Positions 8,262-15,668 of a DNA stretch of 32,045 nucleotides are shown here, piece after piece. This DNA is from Holophagae bacterium. GTDB lineage: Bacteria > Acidobacteriota > Thermoanaerobaculia > Thermoanaerobaculales > Sulfomarinibacteraceae. Where the stretch lies: contig PQAJ01000047.1 in NCBI GenBank assembly GCA_003105185.1, positions 4,737 to 36,781 of the forward strand. Direction: 5' to 3'. The notes under the pieces are model-generated. The model was not told the origin of the DNA. It did no database searches and was given only the letters and a program-made list of their open reading frames with translations. Each line of letters begins with the position of its first letter. Within the stretch, counting starts at the first letter, position 1. Made by a program: the position numbers and the translations under genes.

Positions 8262-10040
8262 TCAGCGGGCTGGAGAGGACCTCTCCGCCGGTGCGGCCGC
8301 CTCGCGCTGTGCAGCGTCGGCGGCGAAAGCGGGCCGGACGCGCCGGAACTCGAGCCACCGCCGCAGCAGCCCGGGCAGCTCGCCCGGTATGCGGTCGGCG
8401 GGGCGGCGGATCGGCGGTCCGGCCAGCGTGAGGGCGGCCGGCTGCGAGGCGATCGAGCCGGCGGCGTTGGTGACGATGCAGTCGTAGTCGCCGAGCGAGT
8501 CGAAACCGACGCCGGAGATCTCGAGGACGGAGGTCGCGGCGCCGGTGTTGCGATGGTCGTCGGCGAGGGCGACGGTGTTGCGTCGCCACTGGTAGGCCGT
8601 GGCTGCCGGGTCCGCGACCGTGACGGCAAACCGCGCGCTGCCGTTGACGGGCGCGATCGCCGGCGCGGGCTGGCTGGTGACCGCGGGGGGCTCCCGAGCG
8701 GTCAACACCAGGCGGTGGCGGACGCCGCTGCCGAACTTCCGGGCGCCGGCGAGCTCCATTCGTGCTTCGACGGTGACCAGCCGGGGCGCCTGGACTGGGA
8801 GCGACGAGGGCGCCTGCAGGGTGCCGCCGAGGAGGGCGGTGTCGCCCGGCGCGACCGGCGCCCCTTCGGGTAGCGGATCGACCTCGGCCTCCCAGCGGAT
8901 GTCGTCGACCGCCAGGCTGAGATGGTAGCCCGCGTCGGCGGTCCAGGTCGTGGACCCGGTGTTGCGGATCTCGAAGCTCAACTCGAGAAACTGCTGCGAG
9001 CCGACGAAGGGCGGCAGGTCTGAGGTCGAGACGTCGGCGTCGTCGACGAAAGCCGTTGCGACGAAGTCCGAGTAGGCGAAGTACGCGAGCTTGGGCTCGA
9101 GGCCGGGCGGCGCCTCGAGGATCCCCCACGACAGGGTCGGGTCGTTGCTCGGGTCTGCCATCTCGTAGAAAAAGATGCGGTCGATCCAGTCGTGGCTGCG
9201 GGCGCTGCCGAACCACAGCCCGAGGAGGTTCTGGTAGAAGGCGGCCTGGCCGGTCTGCCCATAGGCGTCGCTCTCGACCCCGGTCTCAGTCAGCCAGAAC
9301 GGTCGATCGCCCCAGCCGCCGTCGTCCAGCACCTCGCGCACCGCCGGCGGCTCCCACGGCAGGCTGCCGCCCTCGGCCAGCTTGTCGGTGACGTCGCCGG
9401 CCGTCCCGTTCGAGGGGTAGACGTGGTGGGAGACGACGTCGAGCAGGGGTCCGGCGTCGTCGACCACCTGTGCCAGCCAGTCGTCCCAGTCGCCGCTCGA
9501 AAGGTGGGCGAGGTCCGGAGCGACCAGCAGCGCGCCGGGATCGGCGGTCGCGACCGCCTCGATGCCGGGGAGCAGGATCTCGTCGAGGTACTGGGTCCGG
9601 GTGCCTTCCCAGAAGTGGTCGAGGTTGGGCTCGTTCCAGAACCCCCACGCGTCGATCCGGCCGCGGTAGCGGGCGGCGACGACGTAGCAGAACTCGCGCC
9701 AGTCGTCGGGATCGGTCGGGACGCCGCTGAACTCGCTCCCGGAGGTGGCCCACTGCGGCGTGCCCTGGAGGGTGGCGAAGATCCGCAGGCCACGCGCCTC
9801 GAGGTCGTCGACGAGGCTGTCGTAGCGCGTCCAGTCGAAGGTGTCGCGGTGGATCTCGATCAGCCCCCAGACGACATCGATGCGAACCCAGCCGATGCCG
9901 GCAGCTGCAACCTGGTCCTGGATGGCTTGCGATGGAACGTGGGCGTTGACCCCGAAGGTCGAGCCGTGGGCGGCTGGGGGGGCGATCACCGCGATCGCCC
10001 CGGCCAGAGCCGTCGCCGCAACAGGGGCCCATCGACTCAT
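8262..10040 (-). CDS. Secreted clan GH-A glycosidase with Ig-like domains
   Basis: A 592-residue exported protein. After a signal peptide (cleavage near AHG-S, residue 26) comes a TIM-barrel glycosidase domain. WGFWNEPN contains the likely acid/base Glu137 (the NE signature of clan GH-A), HHVYPSN is a conserved active-site strand, and FWLTETG contains the likely nucleophile Glu252. It resembles GH39/GH5-type cellulase-family proteins; the substrate cannot be told. Residues about 340-450 look like a beta-sandwich (FLELSFEIRNTGSTTWTADA), similar to NBR1-type Ig domains. Residues about 455-545 look like an immunoglobulin domain (YQWRRN, LGDYDCIVTNAAGS). The start is 12 bp downstream of the small gene at 10053-10283, suggesting co-transcription with it and fmdB. 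Confidence 0.82.
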   Translation of the reverse strand: MSRWAPVAATALAGAIAVIAPPAAHGSTFGVNAHVPSQAIQDQVAAAGIGWVRIDVVWGLIEIHRDTFDWTRYDSLVDDLEARGLRIFATLQGTPQWATSGSEFSGVPTDPDDWREFCYVVAARYRGRIDAWGFWNEPNLDHFWEGTRTQYLDEILLPGIEAVATADPGALLVAPDLAHLSSGDWDDWLAQVVDDAGPLLDVVSHHVYPSNGTAGDVTDKLAEGGSLPWEPPAVREVLDDGGWGDRPFWLTETGVESDAYGQTGQAAFYQNLLGLWFGSARSHDWIDRIFFYEMADPSNDPTLSWGILEAPPGLEPKLAYFAYSDFVATAFVDDADVSTSDLPPFVGSQQFLELSFEIRNTGSTTWTADAGYHLSLAVDDIRWEAEVDPLPEGAPVAPGDTALLGGTLQAPSSLPVQAPRLVTVEARMELAGARKFGSGVRHRLVLTAREPPAVTSQPAPAIAPVNGSARFAVTVADPAATAYQWRRNTVALADDHRNTGAATSVLEISGVGFDSLGDYDCIVTNAAGSIASQPAALTLAGPPIRRPADRIPGELPGLLRRWLEFRRVRPAFAADAAQREAAAPAERSSPAR

Positions 10041-10052
10041 GCACGGCCCCGA

Positions 10053-10283
10053 TCAGGTGCGACCCGGAGGGTGTTCGTCATCCGGAGACCCGGTGTCAGA
10101 ATCGCGGGAGGGCGGCAGCGCGAAGGTGCCGTCGAGACGGTCGAGCATCTGCTCGTGCCTCCGCTCCAGGGCCTCCCGCTCGCGGCGGTAGCAGGCGTCG
10201 TCGAGCTCGCCGCGGCGGCGGCGTTCGCCAAGAGCATCGAGCTGGCGGGCGAGCCAGCGGTCGGCGTCGAAGTTGTAGGTCAC
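10053..10283 (-). CDS. Small charged helical protein, SHOCT-like
   Basis: A 76-residue protein starting VTYNFDADRWLARQLDAL (initiator GTG). The centre, GERRRRGELDDACYRREREALERR, has the pattern of a SHOCT-type short helical motif (a hydrophobic helix, then G-E/I-x-x-x-E-Y-x-x-x-R-x-x-L). The C-terminus is disordered and acidic. The ORF track begins at 10349, which would run deep into the zinc-ribbon gene. I instead use the GTG at 10283, whose G is the last base of the upstream TAG stop (TAGTG), a typical translational-coupling junction. Function unknown; its neighbours are an FmdB zinc ribbon and a secreted glycosidase. Confidence 0.6.
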   Translation of the reverse strand: MTYNFDADRWLARQLDALGERRRRGELDDACYRREREALERRHEQMLDRLDGTFALPPSRDSDTGSPDDEHPPGRT

Positions 10284-10447
10284 TAGCTCTTGCGCGAGGT
10301 CTTGGCAAAGAACCCGGAGAGCACGGGTTCGACCTTGCGGCCCTTGCACTTCGGACAGACCGGTCGGGCGTGCTCCCGCTGCGCCACGGTCATGATCTTC
10401 TCGAACACCTTGCGGCAGTTGGAGCAGCGAAACACGTAGGTCGGCAT
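10283..10447 (-). CDS. FmdB-family zinc ribbon protein
   Basis: A 54-residue protein, MPTYVFRCSNCRKVFEK and onward. It has two CxxC knuckles: Cys8/Cys11 in CSNC and Cys31/Cys34 in CPKC, which should bind one zinc. The opening MPTYVFRC and the basic C-terminus are typical of the FmdB/CxxC_CXXC_SSSS family of regulatory or RNA/DNA-binding zinc ribbons. The 267-residue ORF in the track is an artefact of an open upstream frame. The true ATG at 10447 has GGAGGGATGAG just before it. The stop overlaps the next start by one base. Confidence 0.88.
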   Translation of the reverse strand: MPTYVFRCSNCRKVFEKIMTVAQREHARPVCPKCKGRKVEPVLSGFFAKTSRKS

Positions 10448-10506
10448 CTCATCCCTCCATGGTCCGCTGAGCAGGTTTGGGCACCGGCACCGGACACTCG
10501 AGTACC

Positions 10507-10535
10507 ACGATAGCGTCCGCGCGGCGGTTCGACAA
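10507..10535 (-). promoter_or_regulatory. Candidate promoter of the fmdB operon
   Basis: On the minus strand, TTGTCG is followed after 17 bp by TATCGT. The predicted transcription start leaves about 50 nt of leader before the FmdB ATG. The same -10 sequence TATCGT is seen before the CAP gene. Confidence 0.45.
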
Positions 10536-10611
10536 CCGGCCGCCGGCGCGGACGCGCGCGGGCCTCTCCGCACACCGGAGCGCCGGTCGTGCGCGTGTCC
10601 GGCCGGAGCGC

Positions 10612-10860
10612 TCAGCGCGCGTAGCGGGCGAGGTTGGTCCAGAACTGCCGGTTGGCGTTGGGGACGCCGTAGGCCGCGAAGCTGGAGTTGTCGGACACCA
10701 GCCCGTGGTAGTCGGCAACGCGGGTCATGATGCCGTGGTCGGACGCGAGGTCGCCCCAACCGTGAATGGCGAAGCCGGCGAGGTCCTCCATCCTGAGGCT
10801 GACCACGGGAACCTGCGGCTCGGCGGCGGCGGAGGTTGCGCGGGCTGCGCGAGGGTTTGA
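10612..10860 (-). pseudogene. Orphan C-terminal gene fragment
   Basis: The frame between stops at 10861-10863 and 10612-10614 encodes about 82 residues. The last 60 (MEDLAGFAIHGWGDLASD, then HGIMTRVADYHGLVSDNS, then NRQFWTNLARYAR) are rich in W, Y, F, H, D and N, quite unlike the arginine-rich antisense ORFs, and so look like real protein. The only starts are a GTG at 10806 and an ATG at 10791, with no convincing ribosome site. The ending N-x-x-FWxNLxRY recalls the C-terminus of class-I glutamine-amidotransferase-like (ThuA/DUF4350-type) domains, where a strand is followed by an N-x-x-F-hydrophobic-N helix. I read it as the 3' remnant of a lost gene. A genuine 60-residue protein cannot be excluded. 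Confidence 0.42.
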
Positions 10861-10909
10861 TCATGGCGGGCGGCGCCGACGGCGACCGGGTGCGAGACAA
10901 TGAACTGTG

Positions 10910-11332
10910 ATGGACGACCGTCCGCTCGACGCGCCCCCGTTGTTCGAGCCGGCGCTGGAGGCGCTGGCGCGGTGCTGGAACCGCCTCGATCCGGAGCTGC
11001 TCGACCCGTGGCTGGCTGAGGGTGTCCGCTACGAGTCGGCGGCGACGGATCTCTACTTGAGCGGGCGGCAGGCGGTGATCGACCACCTCCGCCGCAAGGT
11101 GCTGCGGATCGAGCAGGCGGGGGAGGCGGCGCGGATCCGCGCCGAGCTGGGCTGGGTCCCGACTGCCGGCCGCGGCCGCCGCCCGTGCGTGATCTCATCC
11201 CAGGGCGATGTCGAGCGGGCGGCGGTGTTCCTGGTGACGCTGGCGGCCGACGGGAAGATCGAGCGGATTGAGATCTGCACCGCCGATCCGGATCCGCGGC
11301 TCGCGGACGGGTCGGGGGTCGTCCCGTGCTGA
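10910..11332 (+). CDS. SnoaL/NTF2-like protein
   Basis: A 140-residue protein with the pattern of the NTF2-like (SnoaL) cone fold: a helical N-terminus (FEPALEALARCWNRLDPELL), then WLAEGVRYESAATDLYLSGRQAVIDHLRRKV, then two strands ending in FLVTLAADGKIERIEICT. These folds bind small hydrophobic ligands or carry isomerase or lyase activity; nothing here tells which. The start could be the GTG at 10907 or the ATG at 10910; neither has a strong Shine-Dalgarno site. The 3' end overlaps the ogt start by 7 nt, so the two genes are translated together. Confidence 0.7.
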   Translation: MDDRPLDAPPLFEPALEALARCWNRLDPELLDPWLAEGVRYESAATDLYLSGRQAVIDHLRRKVLRIEQAGEAARIRAELGWVPTAGRGRRPCVISSQGDVERAAVFLVTLAADGKIERIEICTADPDPRLADGSGVVPC

Positions 11333-11841
11333 AGGCCGCGTGGGATCTCGTCGAGTCCCCGGTCGGGCCGCTCATGACGGTCGTCGACGGCGAAGGCCGG
11401 CTGGTGAGGGTGTGGTTCGGGAACGACTGGGCCGGGCTGGGCATGCCCGCAGCCGAGCGGGACGCCGCCCGGTGCGCGGAGGTCGCGCGCCAGCTCCGCG
11501 AGTACTTCGCCCGGCAGCGCAGGGAGTTCGACCTCCGGGTCGCGCCGGCCGGGTCGCCCCTTCAGCAGCAGGTGTGGCGGCAGGTGGCGGCCATCCCCTA
11601 CGGCGAGACCCGCAGCTACGGCGAGATCGCAACCCGGGTCGGCGGCGCGGCCGTGGCGCGCGCGATCGGGCGTGCCAACGGCGCCAACCCGATTCCGATC
11701 GTCATCCCGTGCCACCGAGTGGTCGGAGCCGACGGCTCGCTGGTGGGTTACGGCGGCGGCCTCGCGGTCAAGGCGGCGTTGCTTCGCCTCGAGGGCGCGC
11801 GCTTGGCGTCTCTCGGCCAGCTGCCGCTCGACCTGGGTTGA
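11326..11841 (+). CDS. ogt: Methylated-DNA--protein-cysteine S-methyltransferase
   Basis: A 171-residue suicide DNA-repair enzyme that removes O6-methylguanine (and O4-methylthymine) by moving the alkyl group to its own cysteine. The signature IPCHRV puts the acceptor at Cys129. The helix-turn-helix recognition region includes AIPYGETRSYGEIA and ARAIGRANGANP, with the arginine finger in the latter. The N-terminal ribonuclease-like half is short but present (SPVGPLMTVVDGEGRLV). There is no AraC-type Ada domain, so it is the constitutive Ogt type. It starts at a GTG inside the end of the upstream gene. Confidence 0.95.
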   Translation: MLKAAWDLVESPVGPLMTVVDGEGRLVRVWFGNDWAGLGMPAAERDAARCAEVARQLREYFARQRREFDLRVAPAGSPLQQQVWRQVAAIPYGETRSYGEIATRVGGAAVARAIGRANGANPIPIVIPCHRVVGADGSLVGYGGGLAVKAALLRLEGARLASLGQLPLDLG

Positions 11842-11848
11842 CCGACCA

Positions 11849-11866
11849 CGCCGGAGAAGGCCGGCG
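11849..11866. terminator. Hairpin between convergent ogt and WS/DGAT genes
   Basis: CGCCGG-AGAAGG-CCGGCG is a perfect 6-bp GC stem with a 6-nt loop in the 26 bp between two convergent stop codons. There is no T-run on either strand, so intrinsic termination is only a possibility. Confidence 0.35.
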
Positions 11867-11867
11867 G

Positions 11868-13289
11868 TCAGGACCGCCGAGCCGCTGGTGCCGCCTGGAA
11901 CTCCTCGGGCGCCGACATCATGGCGCGCAGCTCCTCATGGAAGCCGGCGACGATCGCGTCGGGATCCGGGACCAGTCCGGAGTCGGTGACGACGCCGACG
12001 CGGACCTCGCCGGCGTAGCTGATGATGCTGACGCCGAGGCCGAGACGGGCCGACTGCGGGACCCAGAACATGATGCTGCGCACGGGCGCGCCGGCGAGGT
12101 AGAGCGTCTGGCGCGGCCCCGGCACGTTGGTCATGACCGCGGTCGCCTTGGATCCGAAGAACCGGACGGCCTGGGTCTCGACGGCGGGTGTCGTCATGCC
12201 GATCGCATCGAGGATGGCGTAGGTCACCGCCGCCTCTGCCGAGTTCTTGATCGCGTCCATGCGCTCCTTGAGCACGCGCAGCCGCTCCCCGCGGTCGGCG
12301 ATGCCGACCGGCAGGGCGAGGAAGACCAGGCCGAAGCGGTTGCCGAGCAGCTCGACCTCGTCGTCGGGCCGCAGGTTGACCGGGAGCACAGCGCGCAGGT
12401 CGAGGCCGTCTGGCCGCGCGCCGCGTTGCACCATGTAGCTGCGCAGCGCACCGGCGACGCCGGCGAGCAGCACGTCGTTGATCGTCGCGCCGACCTTCTT
12501 GCCGAAGGCCTTGACGTCGTCGAGGGGCAGGACCTCGGACCAGGCGCAGATCTTGCGGGTGCAGAGGCTGCCTCGAAACAGCGTGTCGGGGTCGGACGGC
12601 ATGGCGGCAAGGCGAGCCGTGATCCCGACCGCGGTCGCCCCCTGGCGCAGCGCGGCCTTGGCCCGCTCCGGATCGAGCACGGTCCGCAGCCCGCGGTTGG
12701 TCGTTCGGCGGGCCGAGCGGAAAGCGTTGTCCACGACCTCCGGCAGCCAGGTCCCGCCCCCGAGCGGCCGCCGGTGGCGGCGCTGCCGGCGGGCCACGGC
12801 CGAGCCGGCCGGGGAGTCGTCGGTCATGCTGAGCATCACACGGACGAGGGCGACGCCGTCGGCGATGCAGTGGTGGAGACGGGCGACCAGCGCCGATCCA
12901 CCGCAGTAGTTCTCGATGTACTGGAACTGCCAGAGCGGCTTGCTGTAGTCGAGCGGCGTGCTCATCAGGACGCTGACCATCTCCTGGAGCTCGGTCTTGC
13001 CGGCGGGATCGGGGAGCGCCACGCGGAGCAGGTGGTGGCGGAGGTTGAAGTGGCGGTCCTCGACCCAGTGCGGACGGCCGAAGGGCAGGGGCGACTCGAT
13101 GACCCGTTGGCGAAAGCGGTCGTAGCACATCAGGCGGTCCTCGATGAGCTCCTTGAGCTGACGGAACTCGAGCCGCTCGGCGAACGACATCACGCCGGTG
13201 ATCGTCATCAGGTTGGTGGGGTGCTCCATCCGCCACCAGGCGGCGTCGACGTTCGCAAGCGGTGTGCCCTCGCCGAAACCCACGACCAT
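11868..13289 (-). CDS. Wax ester synthase/diacylglycerol acyltransferase (WS/DGAT)
   Basis: A 473-residue acyltransferase that uses acyl-CoA to acylate diacylglycerol or fatty alcohols, making neutral storage lipid. The catalytic HHxxxDG motif is HHCIADG (His139, His140, Asp144). The N-terminus has the family's VDAAWWRMEHPTNLM, and PLDYSKPLWQF precedes the active site. The C-terminal WS_DGAT domain includes LPVNLRP and GSKATAVMTNVPGPRQTLYLAGAPV. Length fits the family (about 450-480). The start at 13289 is preferred to 13334 because GGGAGGGG lies 3 nt before it and the protein then begins like its homologues. No other lipid-storage gene is adjacent. Activity could be wax ester, triacylglycerol or both. 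Confidence 0.92.
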   Translation of the reverse strand: MVVGFGEGTPLANVDAAWWRMEHPTNLMTITGVMSFAERLEFRQLKELIEDRLMCYDRFRQRVIESPLPFGRPHWVEDRHFNLRHHLLRVALPDPAGKTELQEMVSVLMSTPLDYSKPLWQFQYIENYCGGSALVARLHHCIADGVALVRVMLSMTDDSPAGSAVARRQRRHRRPLGGGTWLPEVVDNAFRSARRTTNRGLRTVLDPERAKAALRQGATAVGITARLAAMPSDPDTLFRGSLCTRKICAWSEVLPLDDVKAFGKKVGATINDVLLAGVAGALRSYMVQRGARPDGLDLRAVLPVNLRPDDEVELLGNRFGLVFLALPVGIADRGERLRVLKERMDAIKNSAEAAVTYAILDAIGMTTPAVETQAVRFFGSKATAVMTNVPGPRQTLYLAGAPVRSIMFWVPQSARLGLGVSIISYAGEVRVGVVTDSGLVPDPDAIVAGFHEELRAMMSAPEEFQAAPAARRS

Positions 13290-13420
13290 GAACCCCTCCC
13301 TCGCGACCGCGAAACCGATTGCTGTTCTCAACACTCTAGCATGTCATGAGGCGAGCGGCGTCCGGCCGTGGGGCTCGTCGGGGTTGGAGCGCCGAGGCGG
13401 GACCGGCTGTCCGTGAATCC

Positions 13421-13594
13421 TCAGTCGGAGGCCCGGTGCGGCTCGCGCCAGCCGTCCTTCCATCGCCGCAGCGCGGCGAAGACCTCCGTCTCGTCGACGA
13501 GGGCCCGCCCGGCGAAGCGCTCGGCCGCCGCGATCACCGCGGGCTGCGTGCACCGCAGGAAGGGATTGGTTTCAAGCTCGAGGGGATGCCGAGG
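13421..13594 (-). pseudogene. Glyoxalase II (gloB) C-terminal remnant
   Basis: The last 57 residues of a minus-strand ORF read HPLELETNPFLR, then CTQPAVIAAAERFAGR, then EVFAALRRWKDGW. This matches the C-terminal helical domain of hydroxyacylglutathione hydrolase, which has L..E...NPFLR followed by a helix and a final F..LR..KD.F. The metallo-beta-lactamase part with THxHxDH is absent. Upstream of the match the frame turns into the arginine- and proline-rich antisense of the ATP-grasp gene that starts at 13649. The gene has therefore lost everything but its 3' end, probably by the rearrangement that placed the ATP-grasp gene here. The 359-bp stretch 13290-13648 holds nothing else I can support. 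Confidence 0.6.
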
Positions 13595-13648
13595 TGCGGC
13601 GGCGGTGGTGCGAAATGGGGCGATCGGGCGCGCTGTTCTCTCGACCGG

Positions 13649-14920
13649 ATGAGAAGCACGGGCACTCGCTACCTGATCGTTGCCGACCCGCTGGAGACGC
13701 TGAATCCCGAGTTCGACCTCGGGGTCTGCGTGAGCCGGGAGCTGATCGCACGGGGGATCGCGGTCGACTACCTCGACCTGCTGGCCAGCGATCCTCGGCA
13801 GCCGAGCGAGCGCTACCTCGCGACGCTGCCGGTCCGGGAAGTCTTGTCGTCGGACGCCGGGCGCGACCCGTTCTGGGAGCTCGGCCCGACCCGCCTCGCC
13901 TCGGTCAGGGACTACCGGGTGATCCTGCAGCGGATGGACCCGCCGGTGGACGCGGCGTTCATCGCCCACAGCCGTCACTTCGAGGCGGTGCCGGAGAGCA
14001 TCGTGCAGATCAACCGGCCGCCGGCGACCTACACGCTGTCAGAGCACACCGTGATCCTGCGCTATCCCGAGTTCGCCGCGCCGACCACGGTCTGCGGCAG
14101 CTTCGAGGAGCTGGTGGCGGCGGTCCGGCGGCAGCCGGTGGAGGCCGTGCTCAAGCCGAAGAGCACGTGCTCGGGAAAGGGTGTGAGCTTCGTGGCCCAG
14201 TCCGCGCCGGCGGATGAGCTGCGCGGGTTCTGGGAGCAGTGGCGTCCGGAGGTCATCGTTCAGCCCTACCTGCCGGCCATCGAGGCGAGCGGCGACCTCC
14301 GCATCCTGACCATCAACGACCGGGTGCTGGGGTCGGTGCTGCGCGTCCCGGCGCCAGGGTCACGGCTCGCCAATCTCCACCAGGGCGCCTCGCCGGCTCG
14401 GTTGGAGCCGAGCCAGCGCCAGCTCGACGCGTGCCGCGCGGTGGCGGCCGACCTCAACCCGATGGGCCTGCACCTGCTCGGTCTCGACTTCATCGGCGAG
14501 CACCTGACCGAGGTCAACTTCACGTCGCCGACGACGATCGTGCAGATCAACGAGGTCAACGGCATCCGCGCCGACATCGACCTGGTCGACGAGCTGGAGC
14601 GGATGTGGCGGGAGCGCGCCGGGTCGCCGCCGGTCGCCCAGCCGGCCCGGCGTAACCGCCTGATCTGCAAGGACCGCCCCGTTCCCGAGGGCTGGGTCGT
14701 GATCGGCCAGGCGCACAGCCCGGCCTGCCCGGGCGCCGGGGACAACGCGTGGATCATCAAGCGGCCGGGGCGCCGCGAGGTGGTGGCGGCGGCGTCACCG
14801 GTTCCGGCCGGGTACGCCCGGGTCCGTCCGACCCGCTCGGCGCACTGTCCGGGGGACGGCGACAACGCCTGGGTGATCGAGCGCGGAGCCGGGGCAGGAG
14901 GCGACCGCGGCGCGGGCTGA
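13649..14920 (+). CDS. Glutathione-synthetase-like ATP-grasp ligase with repeated C-terminal tail
   Basis: A 423-residue protein. Residues 1-320 match the prokaryotic glutathione synthetase (GshB) layout. The N-terminus YLIVADPLETLNPEFD corresponds to the substrate-domain MDPxxxINxxxD. The ATP-grasp core has VLKPKSTCSGKGVSFV, a strand with RILTINDRVLGSVLRVP, and the metal/ligand end LLGLDFIGEHLTEVNFTSPT. The predicted reaction is ATP-dependent ligation of an amine to an acyl phosphate; glutathione or a related peptide is plausible. Residues about 338-414 are an extra tail of two 40-residue repeats, each with a VPxG(W/Y) start and CPGxGDNAW(I/V)I. The longer ORF start at 13346 is antisense to the gloB remnant; the ATG at 13649 fits GshB proteins. 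No strong ribosome site is seen. Confidence 0.8.
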   Translation: MRSTGTRYLIVADPLETLNPEFDLGVCVSRELIARGIAVDYLDLLASDPRQPSERYLATLPVREVLSSDAGRDPFWELGPTRLASVRDYRVILQRMDPPVDAAFIAHSRHFEAVPESIVQINRPPATYTLSEHTVILRYPEFAAPTTVCGSFEELVAAVRRQPVEAVLKPKSTCSGKGVSFVAQSAPADELRGFWEQWRPEVIVQPYLPAIEASGDLRILTINDRVLGSVLRVPAPGSRLANLHQGASPARLEPSQRQLDACRAVAADLNPMGLHLLGLDFIGEHLTEVNFTSPTTIVQINEVNGIRADIDLVDELERMWRERAGSPPVAQPARRNRLICKDRPVPEGWVVIGQAHSPACPGAGDNAWIIKRPGRREVVAAASPVPAGYARVRPTRSAHCPGDGDNAWVIERGAGAGGDRGAG

Positions 14921-14928
14921 GCCCCGCG
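14911..14928. terminator. Hairpin at convergent stop codons
   Basis: CGCGGG-CTGAGC-CCCGCG is a perfect 6-bp stem with a 6-nt loop that contains the stop codon of the ATP-grasp gene and ends next to the PilZ stop. There is no T-run. It resembles the hairpin at the other convergent junction, 11849-11866. Confidence 0.35.
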
Positions 14929-15660
14929 TCAGGATCCATCGGGTGCGGCGGCCGACCGCGAGGGCAGGTTGCGGCCGATGAACATCTCGAGGCGCAGGCG
15001 GTCGGAGCCTTCGAATGAGACGAAGCGGACGCCGACGCCTTGCATCTGCTCCCGTTTCGGGTCGGTCGCGCGCATGATCTCGGCGTTGCCGCGTATCGGC
15101 TTCGCCTCGTCGGGCACGACCATCTCGAAGCCGAAGATCGTGCCGACCGGGAACTGGGTCACGCCCCGCAGCAGCATGCCGGAGGTCGAGATGTTGTCGA
15201 TCTGGGCCATCAGCCGCAGCGGTCGACCATCGGCGAAAAGCTGCACCCGTGCCGGGATGCGAACCGGAACTCTCGACGCCGGCTGTGCCAACTCCTCGAC
15301 CGCCGTGACCAGGCGGCGCTCGATCTCGTCCGCGATCACGACCCGGTTGGCGCCCTTGCCGATCAGGGCCTGGGCGGCCTCAGAGTAGGGCGTTTCGCTG
15401 ATCAGGACAAGGCCTGCCCGGCGGCACGCCGAGCCCTTGGCGCGGGCAGCGTCGAGAAAGCGATTGAGCGCCTCGCGGGACACCGGGAAGCCGATGATCA
15501 CGACGTCGAACGCGGTGCCCTGGACGAGCTCGAGCGTGGTCTGGTCCCAACGCACCCGGTGGAGGTCAGCCCGAATCTGGTGCAGGGTATCGGCGATCCT
15601 CCGGTGGGTGGCATCATCGACCCTGGTGACCAGGACCTGGATGGCGCCGCCGGCTGGCAT
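14929..15660 (-). CDS. PilZ-domain protein with receiver-like N-terminus
   Basis: A 243-residue cytoplasmic protein. The C-terminal half is a PilZ domain, the classic cyclic-di-GMP receptor: RVPVRIPARV holds the R-x-x-x-R ligand motif and DNISTSGMLL the (D/N)-x-S-x-x-G motif, so ligand binding is likely. The N-terminal 120 residues look like a degenerate response-regulator receiver fold: IQVLVTRVDDATHRRI, then FDVVIIGFPVS, then AGLVLISETPYSEAAQALIGKGAN. The phospho-acceptor aspartate is not obvious, since FDVVIIG replaces the usual DLVLLD, so phosphorylation is doubtful. The ATG at 15660 is chosen over the TTG at 15669, which lies inside a -10 box. Confidence 0.85.
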   Translation of the reverse strand: MPAGGAIQVLVTRVDDATHRRIADTLHQIRADLHRVRWDQTTLELVQGTAFDVVIIGFPVSREALNRFLDAARAKGSACRRAGLVLISETPYSEAAQALIGKGANRVVIADEIERRLVTAVEELAQPASRVPVRIPARVQLFADGRPLRLMAQIDNISTSGMLLRGVTQFPVGTIFGFEMVVPDEAKPIRGNAEIMRATDPKREQMQGVGVRFVSFEGSDRLRLEMFIGRNLPSRSAAAPDGS

Positions 15661-15668
15661 ACTCGTCA

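Noticed and set aside
7593-8873. 426-residue plus-strand ORF across the M16 start
   Set aside because: Antisense of the M16 and glycosidase genes; no recognisable domain.
11268-13349. 693-residue plus-strand ORF across ogt and WS/DGAT
   Set aside because: Out of frame with ogt and antisense to WS/DGAT. Both overlapped genes have catalytic motifs.
13595-13978. Upstream part of the 185-residue ORF as the rest of gloB
   Set aside because: Its residues are the antisense of the ATP-grasp gene. The metal-binding THxHxDH motif of glyoxalase II is missing, so only the 3' end is a gloB remnant.
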